Shown one piece after another: positions 22,484-33,815 of a stretch of 64,000 bases of DNA. Both the position numbers and the translations under genes were made by a program. The stretch is from Thozetella sp. PMI_491 (lineage: Eukaryota; Ascomycota; Sordariomycetes; Chaetosphaeriales; Chaetosphaeriaceae): assembly GCA_021432635.1 (NCBI GenBank), contig MU270110.1, positions 148,754 to 212,753 of the forward strand, written 5' to 3'. Position 1 is the first letter of the stretch; each line of letters opens with the position of its first letter. The notes under the pieces were generated by a model that saw nothing but the letters and a program-made list of their open reading frames with translations, made no database searches and was not told the DNA's origin.

Positions 22484-22959
22484 GGTTGGGACAGGGCTGT
22501 TGGCTATACGCTGGATCTAGTACACAGTGATAAGAGAAATATCCAAGCTGCACCTCTCGCCCTACCTACAGATACGGGGCGATTGCCGTCCTCTATTTAT
22601 GACGCACACTCTCTACCATTTCTCCCTCGCCGAGTCTCGTTCCTCGAGCGCACCCCATGTAAATACAAGTTCCCCACTCAGTTTCTTCAATGGCACCACC
22701 TAGATGGTGCTGCCCGCTACGTGATGTGGATCCGGGTGGGGTTTGGGGAAGCCGGACATTCGGCCGACCGGCCGAACGTCCGAACACCAGGGCCCTGCAT
22801 GAGTGCACACGCTGAAGCCGGGTTATCGCCCAATCTCCGTGACAAAAAGTGATAGCGTGGATATCCGAGTCGTAGCTCTTTATCTTGAATGAAGACTGAA
22901 AGCAGGTCATACTCTAGAGATCTAGCAACTTCAGCGAACATCAGGCACTCACCGAAAGC
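22484..22959. promoter_or_regulatory. Divergent promoter between aldolase and dehydrogenase
   Basis: 476 bp separate the two start codons. No coding sequence is supported. The dominant feature is the long CGG/CCG palindrome at 22754-22781, about 180 bp from the dehydrogenase start and 270 bp from the aldolase start. Confidence 0.6.
22754..22781. promoter_or_regulatory. 28-bp CGG/CCG palindrome, probable Zn2Cys6 operator
   Basis: The core is TTCGGCCG (22759-22766), two bases AC, then the exact reverse complement CGGCCGAA (22769-22776). The symmetry extends outward to GGACA and CGTCC with a single mismatch, giving 13-bp arms with 12 matches. CGG half-sites in inverted orientation are the classical target of dimeric Zn2Cys6 factors, and two are encoded within 5 kb. 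Confidence 0.6.
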
Positions 22960-23958
22960 ATGGCACCACATTCCACCGACATTATAGAGACCCCCATTTC
23001 TGTCTCGGGGTCGAAGCCTAAGCTTTACATCTTAAGCGAGTTCCACCCAGGAGCCATCAAGCATGCCCAATCTCTCTTCGACTGCGTGCTACATACGGAT
23101 CCCGAGGCAGAGAAATGGCGAGAGAACGCCACCTTGATCCTTGTCAAGGACTACTATATTACGGCTGCAGACCTCGATATGGCGAAGAAACTGCGTGCCA
23201 TCGGCAAACAAGGAGTTGGCCTGGAGAAGATCGATGTCGATGAATGCAAACAGCGGGGCGTCAAGGTCTTCAATACCCCGGGCGTCAATGCCGGGGCGGT
23301 GGCGGAGATGACGCTCTGCCTAGCTCTGAACGTCGCGAGAGATGTGCCGCATATTGTCATGCGCCAGCGCGCTGATGGCGAGGTAATTCGCAAGGAGACG
23401 GTGAATGGGATACTACTAACGGGGAAGACGCTTGGTGTGATTGGCATGGGAAACATCGGGCGAGCGGTGGCACGCATGTTTATGGGAGGCCTCCAAACAT
23501 CCATCATGGCGTTCGATCCGTACTACCCGCCTGACAGCCCTGGTTGGGAGTCCATCCCACATCGTCGTGTCCACGGGTTGGAGGAGATGCTGGCCGAGGC
23601 CGACATCGTCAGCATACACGTACCATTAACACCGGAAACCAAGGGAATAATTTCGTACGCAGAGCTACAAAAGATGAAGCGGACTGCAATACTTCTCAAT
23701 ACTGCACGTGGCGGCGTGATCGACGAGGAAGACCTCACGCGTGCGCTGGAAGAAGGTCTTATTTACGGCGCAGGATTCGACTGCCACGTCCAAGAGCCGC
23801 CGACGAAGGAGAAGTATGCGCGGTTATGGAAGTGTCCACGCTTCGTTGGGACGCCGCACATTGCTGCCGCGACAGATGAAACGCAAATTGCGACTACCAA
23901 TGGGGCCACTGACCAACTGTACGAGTTTGCGTGTAAAGAGACTCACGGGAAGATATGA
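22960..23958 (+). CDS. D-isomer-specific 2-hydroxyacid dehydrogenase
   Basis: Intronless, 332 residues. The Rossmann dinucleotide motif is GVIGMGNIGRAVA (about 157-169). The catalytic residues of the family are in place: Arg in NTARGGVIDE (about 245), Glu in HVQEPP (about 274) and His in GTPHIAAAT (about 295). The enzyme should interconvert a 2-oxoacid and the (R)-2-hydroxyacid with NAD(P)H; glyoxylate/hydroxypyruvate reductases and phosphoglycerate dehydrogenases are the closest kinds, and it lacks the regulatory ACT domain of the latter. It is head-to-head with the aldolase across a shared palindromic promoter, so it may process the pyruvate or aldehyde-derived acid released by that enzyme (inference). 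Confidence 0.9.
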   Translation: MAPHSTDIIETPISVSGSKPKLYILSEFHPGAIKHAQSLFDCVLHTDPEAEKWRENATLILVKDYYITAADLDMAKKLRAIGKQGVGLEKIDVDECKQRGVKVFNTPGVNAGAVAEMTLCLALNVARDVPHIVMRQRADGEVIRKETVNGILLTGKTLGVIGMGNIGRAVARMFMGGLQTSIMAFDPYYPPDSPGWESIPHRRVHGLEEMLAEADIVSIHVPLTPETKGIISYAELQKMKRTAILLNTARGGVIDEEDLTRALEEGLIYGAGFDCHVQEPPTKEKYARLWKCPRFVGTPHIAAATDETQIATTNGATDQLYEFACKETHGKI

Positions 23959-24019
23959 TTCGCATCTTTGCCTAGGTAGAATCTTGTATGTTTAGATGCC
24001 AAAGATCTCTTGTGCCATG

Positions 24020-26499
24020 TCACGCCGTGTCCGGAGATATGCCCCAATTAGCTGGCGGTTCCCACTCGTAGCCAGACAAGTCCATGTTGATATTTTCGAA
24101 CCCGCTTATCTGAGAAAATGGCCACAAGGAAGCCATCAAGTCGTACGTCCCACTGTTGATGATATTTTCAGACTGGAATATGTTCCCAAGGATACCATCT
24201 TCGCCGAACTGGTCACAGGCATCCGAGATGGCGAAGGGCATATCTCCCACCGAGGAGTGCAGGGACGCGAAGGTCAATTGAGGTTGTTCCGTAGTGAGTA
24301 GACTAGGTTGCAGTCCGTTGGTGAGCTTCCTACCGAGCTCCTGCTTCAGAACGGCGAGGAAATGCGCGTAATTTCCCGTGTCTGGCATTTTGCTCGAGAA
24401 CCAAAGCATAAGGCCTTCTGCAGTGGACAAGACCTCGAACGCCTCTTGTTGCGATTGAGGGACATCCTCCTCAAGCAAGATCGACCACCAGCTTTCGAGG
24501 TCCACCAGAGACGTAAAACTTGGTCCTCTGTCAGGCTGTCCTGGAGGCGCTTGCACCTGCGAGAATAACAGGAAGACGATAATCAAGCTAGTTGTGAAGA
24601 TGGTGTGCGCGTACGCTCTCGTGTAGGGAATCAACCCTCGGTCTCGGAGACCAGAGAAGATGCGGATAACGCTACACGCCGTGCTCAAGCACGGACGCAA
24701 GAGATAATCTGGGGGGAGCAAGCCTCTGGTAGGGCTCCTGTCGATCGCGACGCGGATTAAGCTTAGCTTCTCTCTCTGGTAGTTGAATTCAAAGTATTCC
24801 TCTGTCTCGTATAAACATCGCGGTTGTGCGTAGACCGGGATGCTGTCACGCCAGCTTTGCAGCTCTCCATGGGAATGCCTCAACAGTTCGAAAATTTCTT
24901 CAGGTCCCATGGTGCTATTGCTAGGGGAAAGAGATGACAAGACCGATGTTTTGGGCTGCGAAGCCGTAGTCCGACCTGTTTGAAGCGAGTATCTTATGCG
25001 GGAGGCAATTTGGGCTAGCTCCAACTCATGGTTAAACACTCTTATATCGATTCCACTCACAAGCTGCGGCCAGTCGCCAGGTAAAGAATTCTGGCTGGGA
25101 AGCTGGGACTCCGGCCGTGGGGTGCGAATAGAGGCGTCGTTGATCGCAAACGGCCGACCCAATGTTAGCGAGGAGAAGCGGTCGACCATGTAGCTTTCCC
25201 AGAACACCCTGCGCCTTCGCTGATCTTCGGGAGATACTTCATCCATATTGTCTAAATCTGGACGATGTAGACGTAGTTCCATGCACATCCTCATGCATAA
25301 GCGGCCAAGCTCCCAGATGGAGCAGCCTGTTACCAGTCAGTATCCTAGCTTTCAACGCCACCGCCGTCTCGACTTGCCTATGTTGTAATACACTCCGAAA
25401 TGGGCTATCAGCAAGAAGTTCTCGATGTCTTCAATGCTCCCGAAATTCCAACCTGATGGAGGGCTAGCCCGCAGTGCAGCCGTGAAGTAACCGAAAGGAT
25501 GAAGGCGGAGGCACGAGTTTCGAAACAGATTGATTGATCCGATGGCGAGGACCATGTTCGCCCGGAATAGCTGATGGCCACTCTGTCGGCTGCTTTCAGT
25601 GGCTGTCGGTGATCCTGATTCCTCATCCGGGTTGTATATGGTACCAAAAAGTGCTACAACGTCGTCCGGATCGAGAAATGGATGTGCTACGTGGAACCAC
25701 TCGAGGCTATACTGAGTTTAGTGCCGGAATATGGCGGCCCCTACGCCAGGGAGGGCTTGCCCGCTTACTATTCCATGATGCAACTTAATGCGTCGTCTCT
25801 TGGAGGAAGCGGGTGTGGATGGTGGTACTCTATCGAAGATATCTGGGACTGGGGGGCAAAGTATTGGCTTAAGTTAATTGGCGACTGGTTCCGAAGAGCC
25901 TCCAGTATAGGTTGGAAGAAACTGGCTCAAGGTCAGCTATGAGCAGTGCGTACTGCGTATGTGGCTTACTCCACGCCGACCTCCCTCCCAACATAGCGCG
26001 GAGCGGAGCCTTTGGGTGGTCTGTTCTGGCTTTCAGGAGCGTTGGGCGTGGAAACGCATGTCATGTCGGCGGGCTCTGGGACGCTCGCAGCAGCTTCGCT
26101 CAATATGGCTTCGAGGTCTGCGACCCTCTCCTCGAGTTCAGATACTTCGCTAGACGGGATCATCAGTACCACTGTTGGCACGCAAGAAGTAGAGGAGGGG
26201 TTGTAGGATGTACGCTTGGGTATATTCTCTTGACGCTGACTGATCAGCAACGATGCAAGGAACTCGAGCCTTGAGGCATCCTGTGCAGACGGGATATTGA
26301 CAGTCGCACTGGACCACGGTTTAGCTCAATTTTCAGAAGAACGTCTTCTAAAGCCGGGTCTCACCTTAACTTTGCGCAAACGGCACCTTTTACAGGCCAG
26401 ACTGGGCATTCCCTGAGGCCGCCCCCCTGGGTGGCTGCGCTTGTTGGATGCCCTGTTGGCAGTCGCGTGTCCAGGGCTTTGTGGCGAGATTGTCGTCAT
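24020..26499 (-). CDS. Zn2Cys6 transcription factor (second in the block)
   Basis: Six exons (26365-26499, 26214-26308, 25970-26149, 25769-25921, 25378-25706, 24020-25326) join in frame to 732 residues. The zinc cluster is split by the first intron: SLACKRCRLRKVK then CDCQYPVCTGCLKARVPC. A leucine-rich coiled coil follows (VSELEERVADLEAIL), then the fungal transcription-factor homology region with NMVLAIGSINLFRNS, RRRRVFWESYMVDRFSS and LGRPFAI. The fifth intron (25327-25377) has a GC donor in full consensus (G|GCAAGT). It closes the catabolic block and is divergent from the DUF4246 gene. Target genes are inferred from position only. Confidence 0.85.
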
Positions 26500-27000
26500 T
26501 TCGTTTATCGCAGGCTCCTTCGGCCAGCCGAAGCATGAGGGATGTTTGAGTCAAGGCCGATATTTGTACGTCGCGGTGCATTGCTATACCTATGTAAATA
26601 GTTTACCGAGGTGGAAATTTTGGACTAGGCGCATTTCAAACCTCCACCTTGGTAGGAATGTAGTTAAAAGTAGTAACAACCCTGCTTGTTCAAATAGTAT
26701 CTTTTTATATCATATAGAAACCCGCTAATCGCAAGATTTTGCTAAGATGCTGTTTTATTGAGGATGCGGCCCCACTATGCCAAGTTCACATTGCAGGCAG
26801 CGAAAGGCTGCCTAGACCATCGCTCGTGGATCCTGCAACAGACAAAGTCTTATTTCAGGTATAAAGGACAGCGTAAGGGGGGCGACTTGGTGGTTTTGCG
26901 CGCTGTATAATCTCACACGCAATTTGTATTATATCTTGCCCCATCGTCATCAGTTATTCTCATCTTCCCGGAGCGCGCAGGATTCCTGGTAAACGGCAGC
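26500..27000. promoter_or_regulatory. Divergent promoter region, 501 bp
   Basis: It separates the second Zn2Cys6 gene from the DUF4246 gene. A TATAAAG sequence occurs near 26860. No strong palindrome was noticed. Confidence 0.4.
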
Positions 27001-29589
27001 ATGACGCAGCACAAATATCCGGGCATCAATGTGGACCTGAAATATCCGCGACTGCGAAATATTTATGTGGACAGTGGGCCGATCTATGATGTGTGCGGCG
27101 GCTTCGACGACACGCCAATACAGGTCCGAGAAGTCTTCATGATGAACTTGATGGATCGCTTGACCGACAAACCAGACTGGAACCGAAAGGTCTTCGACGA
27201 CACGATCGTCTCCAAGTGGCGGAAAGAAGCCCTTGAAGCGCCCGAAAAGGAGCTATTTGACGAGATTATGTCGAAGTCCAGGATGCCCGTGTCGGATGAG
27301 CTAGATGAAGAATCTTCCCAGGAGGAGATAGACCCCGAGTCTGCTGAGTGGACGCGCACATGCCCGGAGAGACTGCCTTTCCCACAAAGTCGCATCCTGA
27401 CTGAAGGCGCATTCAACTTCGTACGATAAGAAATCTTCCTCAACCTTGATGCTGTATGCTCAAACGTAACCACCAGTGTATCCGCGAACTGAGAGCCAAA
27501 GCTGCCCATTTCGAAAAGACCGGGCTAGTTCCGACCCTCGACTCCATCGGGCGGGCCATCGTCAAGTCTGACACCCTCGTGACTCAAGAGCTAAAGTCAG
27601 ATCTGCGGACTGCCTTCGACCAGCTACGAGATGATCAAGTGGCGGCTGATGCCATTGACTGGCATCCTGGCACGGGTGAGATGGTACAAGATTTGGTGCA
27701 TCCCTCTCTCTATCCGTTTGTTTACGGCGCGTCTCCCAGAATCGGTCCCACGTTCTGTTCATGCCCCGGCTAATGTGCTCTCAGGGTGTTCTCCATTCCT
27801 CCAAGAGGAGGTTGTCGGCCGGGCCGATGCCATCGAAAGATGGGCCGGCAAGGGCACGACAGCACCCGCAGACCCTACGCTAGTGAGCTCAGAGCGTGGG
27901 TTTCGCACCGTCCATGGCGAAGGCAATGACTGGTCTGCCAAATATCAATGGCTACCGGCAAACATTGTGTTCCAGGAAGACGACTCTGTCCGCTTCTCAA
28001 GTTACATCAACAATCTCCATCCACGCAAATACGCACACGTCTACGGTGTGGTAGAGAAGCTCATTGACGTCGCCATTCCCGCCTGGGACCAAATCTTGGG
28101 CGACGGTGTGCGGAGGACACCGCGCTTCAGCGTTCCTGAATGGGCCGAGTAATCCTCCGACCATCCCTGCCCCCTGACATGCCCCACCCTGACACGTTTA
28201 CTACAGCGATCGAGAGACCGAGGGCCTCTGGCCCCCACGTGATCCGGAATTGCTCTCCAAACATCTTCTCAAGCCAACCAAGGCCGATATACAAGATATC
28301 GCACAAGACTGTCAGTGGTCCGATGAAGAAGACGAGGATGGCAACAAGATATGGGACCGCACCCCTGCGCAGATCGCCAGGCATACCGACGACGTCGAGG
28401 AGTGGAGATGGGAACGAATTCGAGACGCCATCTTGCCCGATCCCGATAGCGACCCGGAGGTCAACTATGCTTATTCGCAGAGCATCCGACAGCTGTTCAA
28501 AGATTCCGGGTTGCAAGTCATTGTCAAGATGGCTCGCATCGAGTTGACGCCGGAAAAACCCGACTTCCCCGCGGGCGGCTGGCACGTAAGTTTGAGGAAT
28601 CCTTGCGCCATGTGATGGTTGCTGCTGCGCTGACATAACCGCATCTTTACTAGATCGAAGGCATGATGAACGAGCGCATCTGTGCCACCGCATTGTACTA
28701 TCTAGACAGCGAGAACGTCACGCCAAGCTTTCTATCGTTCCGCATGAAGACCGATCGGGACCCAGATGACCTACAGAATGCCGCCGGACAAAACGCCTTT
28801 GATTGGTTAGGACGTGTTTATGGCGCTGATTTCTCGGAGTCTGAATGTCTCCAGTACTATGGCCGCGTTGAAACATGCGAGGGAAGGCTGCTGGCATTCC
28901 CAAATGTCTTGTGCGTTACAGCGGCGAATCGAGAAACGCAAACAACCCACGCTAACGTACAATGCTATCCAGTCAGCATCAGGTCTCTTCTTTCAGCCTG
29001 AAGGATCGCACGAAGCCGGGCCACCGGTGCTTTATTGCTCTCTGGTAAGTCGCTTCTGAGGTGTAGACAAGGCTATCTTAAAATAAAGGCAGCCGCATGA
29101 GACCGATAGGTGGCTGCCATATTTGCTGCGAGTCTGAAGGCTCGTGGAGCCTCATCATATGGCCGACCGATAGCGTACATATCTGACCTATCTATTTACA
29201 GGCTCGTTGACCCTTCCCAGCGAATCGTCTCCACGGCCAACGTGCCTCCGCAGCAGCTCGATTGGTGGGCAGAGGCGACCTTTGGGGGGCCCCATGAGCG
29301 CACAAGCCTCGGCGACATGCCTCCCGAGGTCATCCAATTGCTGGTCGAGAAGCATGGTCTAGCGGACAAGTTGCCAGTCGATGCAGTGAAGGTTGCGTCC
29401 CAGGGCTCCAGGTTGCCGCAAGAGCTAGCGGATATGTTGCGCGAGGGAGCAGGTATCGCCCTGAATGGTCTTATGAGTCTCGACGAAGCCAATGAACATA
29501 GGCTCCAGCTAATGGCCGAGAGGACTGTGTTCGCTAGCAACACGAATGAAGGGTCGGGCATCGATACCTACAACTTTTGCGAGCACTGA
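27001..29589 (+). CDS. DUF4246 family protein
   Basis: Seven exons (27001-27420, 27477-27744, 27785-28148, 28207-28585, 28654-28910, 28973-29044, 29202-29589) join in frame to 715 residues. Family landmarks include VHPSLYPFVYG, KYQWLPANIVF, YINNLHP, the block GGWH-IEGMMNERICATALYY and TKPGHRCFIALWLVDP. DUF4246 proteins are large, fungal and cytoplasmic, of unknown function. The His and Asp residues of these motifs would suit a metal-dependent dioxygenase-like fold, but that is speculation. The second intron (27745-27784) is only 40 nt with a weak donor (G|GTCCCA), so that boundary is the least certain. Intron six is 157 nt, unusually long for this window. Confidence 0.8.
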
Positions 29590-30246
29590 ATACCCTAGCG
29601 AACTTGCAGATACATTTTTTTAGGTATCCCTCCCTTGATATAGACACCTTGAATGTCCTATTTTTGGGGGATTTCTTAAAGTCATAATCCTTTCTCGGTT
29701 TGTGACGGAAGGCGTCTAGAGCGGCGGAGCCTTTACTGTTCGGATAGAAACTGCTTTGCCCTCTTCCGATAAATCGAATACGTTTTCTCTTGTAACCTAA
29801 ATACTCCAACTTCTATCTATATATTCGATAGATTGTATATGGGTTGGCGTAAGAGTTTGGGCAATGTGTCTTAGCCCCGTCGCCCCCGCACACATTATCA
29901 TCATAGCAAGGCAACAACACTCCAAGTAGAGGCCTAAATTGTCGATACAAAGAATCCGCCTTTTGCCCTTCCAGTACAGCTTTCTAAAGCCCCGTAAGTC
30001 CAGAACCAAACAACACTGTCACAACCCTTTCTAAAAGCGGATAGTTACATCGGAGTACAATAAAATTCTTAAATTTATATTCTGCACTTAGAAATCAAAG
30101 TCTCGACCGCTGAGGAAGCGGCTTTAACTCTCTTATAAACTCCACTCGAGACAATTCTGACCACTCCTTTCCAACGCTATTTGGGTAAGTGGCTATACAG
30201 AGAGGTATGAAGCTCCATAAGGCGGAATAATCCTTACTCTGAGAGA
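29590..30246. other. Intergenic region between convergent genes, 657 bp
   Basis: AT-rich sequence between the ends of the DUF4246 and 2EXR genes. Small frames on the minus strand have no recognisable character. Nothing else is supported. Confidence 0.5.
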
Positions 30247-31323
30247 CTAGGTAGTCCGTGGAGTAACAGATGCTAGAAATTTGATGTCCAAGTGACTGAA
30301 GACTTTGTAATAGGGAAAATGAGGCCGCCAGGTCCGTCTCAGGGTCTCTATCCTCTCGAGTTTGGGAAACGGACACGATGATCTTTCGTCGTATATAATA
30401 AAAGATCCAGCAACGTCTCGTGCCGGAATTATAGGCCATGCGTGTGGCGGATCGCCGTGCTCTTGACTTGGGCACAAGCAATGGGACCTGGCTAATGACT
30501 CGGGTGGGTCACTCGGTGGGATGAAATTGGGATGACGCTTGATGTCCACGATGTAAAGAGCTTTAAGCAAAGGAAAGCAAGCCACAAATGAGGGGAGGGT
30601 CTCCTTCCTACAGCTATCGCGGCACTCTTCAGTCTTGCATTTGCAGTATGCTTTAGCCGGTCCGTATATACAATTAGTCCGATGCATCCACTTGAGCTCG
30701 CCTTCCGGTATGCCGAGATGACGGATCTTCGAAAAGTTTGCAGGTGAACATCCTTTGAAGCGGCAGAAAGCAGCGATAGATTCTTGGTCGTCCCAGGGTG
30801 AGTGTAGGACTATAATGTCGTTGGCCCCGCTAAACCGGAATGTATATTCAGGCTGCCCCAGCCCCTTAGGGTTATCCTGAGCCTGGCACTGTCTGGCGGT
30901 AGCCATCCAATTATTTGGAACGAAGTGAATCGCCAACGTGTCTGGTAGGAGCTCCAAAACAGCCTGCCTCGCTTCAAAACATATCCTAGAGGCTGTTCGG
31001 CTAGCAGCGGTCGCGTCGATCAGAGGTTGCCTGTCCAGCCCTTGCGCACGTTCCTCCGGCCAGAGCCCACATTCGACCAGGTAAGGCACTAGGAACACTC
31101 CGTCCGTCGGCCTAATGTGGTACATTGGTTTCTCGCCATCGTAAATATCGCCGGTGCGGCGGGGATAGCGGATGACGAAGCGGTAAAGCTGCGGAGTCAA
31201 TTCAGCGAGGAATGCTAGCCATATTTTCCGACGAAGCTCGGCTGGCAGCTTGGGAAACAGAGAGAATTGGCCTTCTGCTTGAGAAGATTCAATTGAGTGC
31301 GGCGTATCGGACGACGATGCCAT
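30247..31323 (-). CDS. 2EXR domain protein
   Basis: Single exon, 358 residues from the ATG at 31323. The 2EXR signature is near the N-terminus: FSLFPKLPAELRRKIWLAFL (about residues 22-41), an F-box-like helical motif common in Pezizomycotina. The central part has paired cysteines (CIYGPAKAYCKCKTEEC, about 240-256), which might bind a metal or form disulphides. 2EXR proteins are numerous in these fungi and uncharacterised; a role as a substrate adaptor is only suggested by the F-box likeness. No introns or signal peptide. Confidence 0.8.
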   Translation of the reverse strand: MASSSDTPHSIESSQAEGQFSLFPKLPAELRRKIWLAFLAELTPQLYRFVIRYPRRTGDIYDGEKPMYHIRPTDGVFLVPYLVECGLWPEERAQGLDRQPLIDATAASRTASRICFEARQAVLELLPDTLAIHFVPNNWMATARQCQAQDNPKGLGQPEYTFRFSGANDIIVLHSPWDDQESIAAFCRFKGCSPANFSKIRHLGIPEGELKWMHRTNCIYGPAKAYCKCKTEECRDSCRKETLPSFVACFPLLKALYIVDIKRHPNFIPPSDPPESLARSHCLCPSQEHGDPPHAWPIIPARDVAGSFIIYDERSSCPFPKLERIETLRRTWRPHFPYYKVFSHLDIKFLASVTPRTT

Positions 31324-32334
31324 GGTGTTAATGAAAACAATCAACACAAGCAGCCGCAAGAGGCAAAAGGGCAAAGGGGCCGCTACCGATTTTTATTTTC
31401 CGGGAAGGCGGGACACTGTGTAGGAAAGTGAGAAAGGATCCTATGAATTTAGAGGTGCCGGCAAGACCATGTTGGCCACCTTAACCGGCGTAGCGATTCA
31501 GGATTATGGGGCTGTGCAGGGGGCCAACCGTTTCAGATGTAGGCGTTGGCCCAAGAACGAGCGCTTAAATAATGGCAGCGATATTTGGACTGGCACAAAG
31601 AATAGTTAGCCTGCACGCTGGCTGGGCTAAGGCAGTGGAATCTGCAATGATCAGCGCAGCCAAACTTTGGTGTGCCTGACATAGATATACACACCATAAT
31701 CTTAGTTTCTATATGTTTTTTACTCAGCTAGAAGCAGTTCCGTATCTACAACATCCGTCCATCTCGACTCACCTCGACCACTCCAGAAAGCATTGGCATA
31801 CATATAAAAACCTTGTAACTGCACGCTTTGGTGCAACCCCCCACTTGTAGCTCTAGGCACGGCTCTGCTCCGGTTTCTGAGGAACCCCGCTACTTTGGTT
31901 ATCACGCAAAATCTAGACTCTACTTCCTGTCAGTGTGAAAACGCTCCACTATTTATCGGATTAGGGGGTATCTGTAATCTAGACTGTACTACAATCTCAG
32001 GGGGACTTTGTGATAGAAACGCTAGCCCCTCACGACAGACATATAGGACAGGACAACGAGGACAATGAGGGCATTGTATACTATAAGATATACGTTTGCA
32101 GGCCTCTAATCAGGAGAGAGGCCAGAGTTTAGTTTATCCTCAACCTGACACATTGCTTACACATACGTCATATGTTGCACATGCTTATCTTGTGACTGTG
32201 TGTTTCTATCTCTTCACTCTGCTATAGACCGCCCTGACAATTATCCCGTATTAATTGGAGGTTGAGTAACATCGGTGTATAGTTACTTTAAGATACGATC
32301 CTACGAATATATCTAGCTCAAGACCGGCGAGAGT
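31324..32334. other. Intergenic region, 1.0 kb
   Basis: Between two minus-strand genes. AT-rich in its right half. No coding sequence, strong repeat or LTR ends could be supported. Confidence 0.5.
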
Positions 32335-33815
32335 TTAAAGCCCGTAGAGCCCACAAAATGTAGCCTCCAGATCTCTCCGCTTCTCGACCACAACGTTCCG
32401 TGCCATCAACGCCGCACCAAGACTTGGAACATATGCTGGATCTTTCGTCGTCAAAAACATGGCCGGGTCGATATCTGGCATGGCATAGGGGAGCGCCATG
32501 ATCGCCGCCGTGACCACCTCGGGCGAGGCCCCGCCTGCCAGGACAACCCCGCGCAGCACGCCGCCGTCCTCGCCTGTGAACCCGGTGTCATGGAGGAACT
32601 CGGAGATGTAATTCGCAAGCTGGGCGATGATGTTTCCAAACTCCACACTCGTTGGCGGTCGCACCGTCCAGACATGCTCTGGCCGCTCGTTTGTCTCGGC
32701 ATCCGCGGGGAATTGTGTTAGTAGTGTGCCAGTGGAGTCATGACCCGCGATTGCCACGATTTTGCGTGTTTTGGGGACCCAGCACCAGAAGGTAAGACAG
32801 CGAAAACCAACTTCGAGGAAGTCGTCCTCGATATTCACGTACAGAAGGTAATCATCATCGTTGAAGGAAGGGACAGGCGGCCCGTGGCGGTTGGGGGGAG
32901 GGACGGTACTGCCGTAGCGGTCGCGCGGATCAATGAAGTTGTATCCGTACTGAGCACCGACGGGCAGTTCGTGGACGTCGTAGTAGAGCAAGTCGTCGTC
33001 GGGCTGCGGGTTGTGGGTGAAATTGAAGGCGATGTGCATGACTTGGTCGATGATGGCAGTGTAATCCTCGAGGTTGTTGGGGATGACCACGAAGCCGATC
33101 TGAAAGTCCCGACCCAGGAAGTCCGAAGTCGCTTTGGAAAGCGCCTTCATGTTGGCCAAGAAGCTCGAGAGGATTGCCTCACAAGGGCCTGCTTCTTCGT
33201 CCCTATCCCCCACCCTATCCCGTGGTTAGGTCAATCTAGATGATCAAGAGTGCATAGATGAGCTCGGCGCGAGAAAGACGAAAAATAACGAACCAGTCCC
33301 AGCAGATACGCTGACCGTGTAGTATCCTATCCAAGGCCCGGCCATGCCAGTCCTCGTCCGCTGGAACGTCTGCTATCATAACAGGTTCATCGTCGGCAGT
33401 GTAGTATGCAGATGTACTAGACGAATGGAAGACCAGAATGTGAGCCCTTTTGTTTCTAGAGACAGAAGGCTAGGGTTTTCGGAGGGACATACAGTCTGCT
33501 CGGGCCGAGGTAGATCCCAACAGGATAGTCCTCCGCTTTGGCGCCGCAGATAACATCGGAGTGGCTTCAATATAGTATCAGAATACGACGCGAGCTGGTA
33601 GCGATGTCGCTGGCTTTGTGGGGACAAACCTAGTTGGCCCTTGGGCTTGTCGGTCTGGGGACGTTTCTTGGCCGACGCTCAGGGCCGAAAGCAAGAGCAA
33701 GATATAAACTGCGTAAGACAAAAAGGGAATTAGTCGGCACGCAGTCGGACCGGTATATTCGTGACAGAGAAAACGTACCAGAACACCCCCAATCTCGGAC
33801 AAAAACACACAGCAT
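32335..33815 (-). CDS. Degenerate Hsp70/actin-fold protein with N-terminal hydrophobic segment
   Basis: Five exons (33779-33815, 33630-33708, 33493-33564, 33294-33416, 32335-33214) join in frame to 396 residues. The first 26 residues contain the hydrophobic run VYILLLLSALSVG, suggesting a signal peptide or anchor, as in ER Hsp70s. The ATPase fold is recognisable from PVGIYLGPSRL, a variant phosphate-1 loop, FQIGFVVIPNNLEDY, and LRGVVLAGGASPEVVTAAI, which corresponds to the adenosine motif. The usual DLGTT and DxGGGT residues are missing, and there is no substrate-binding domain, so nucleotide hydrolysis is doubtful. The N-terminal four exons are short, which makes their exact borders less sure than the last exon. 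Confidence 0.6.

Noticed and set aside
25682-25942. Plus-strand 86-codon frame opposite the second Zn2Cys6 gene
   Set aside because: The minus strand here encodes two conserved exons of the regulator with good splice sites; the plus frame has no family character and is a shadow.
28911-28921. An 11-nt intron in the DUF4246 gene (GTGCGTTACAG)
   Set aside because: Far too short for a spliceosomal intron; the 62-nt intron 28911-28972 restores the family motif and the frame.
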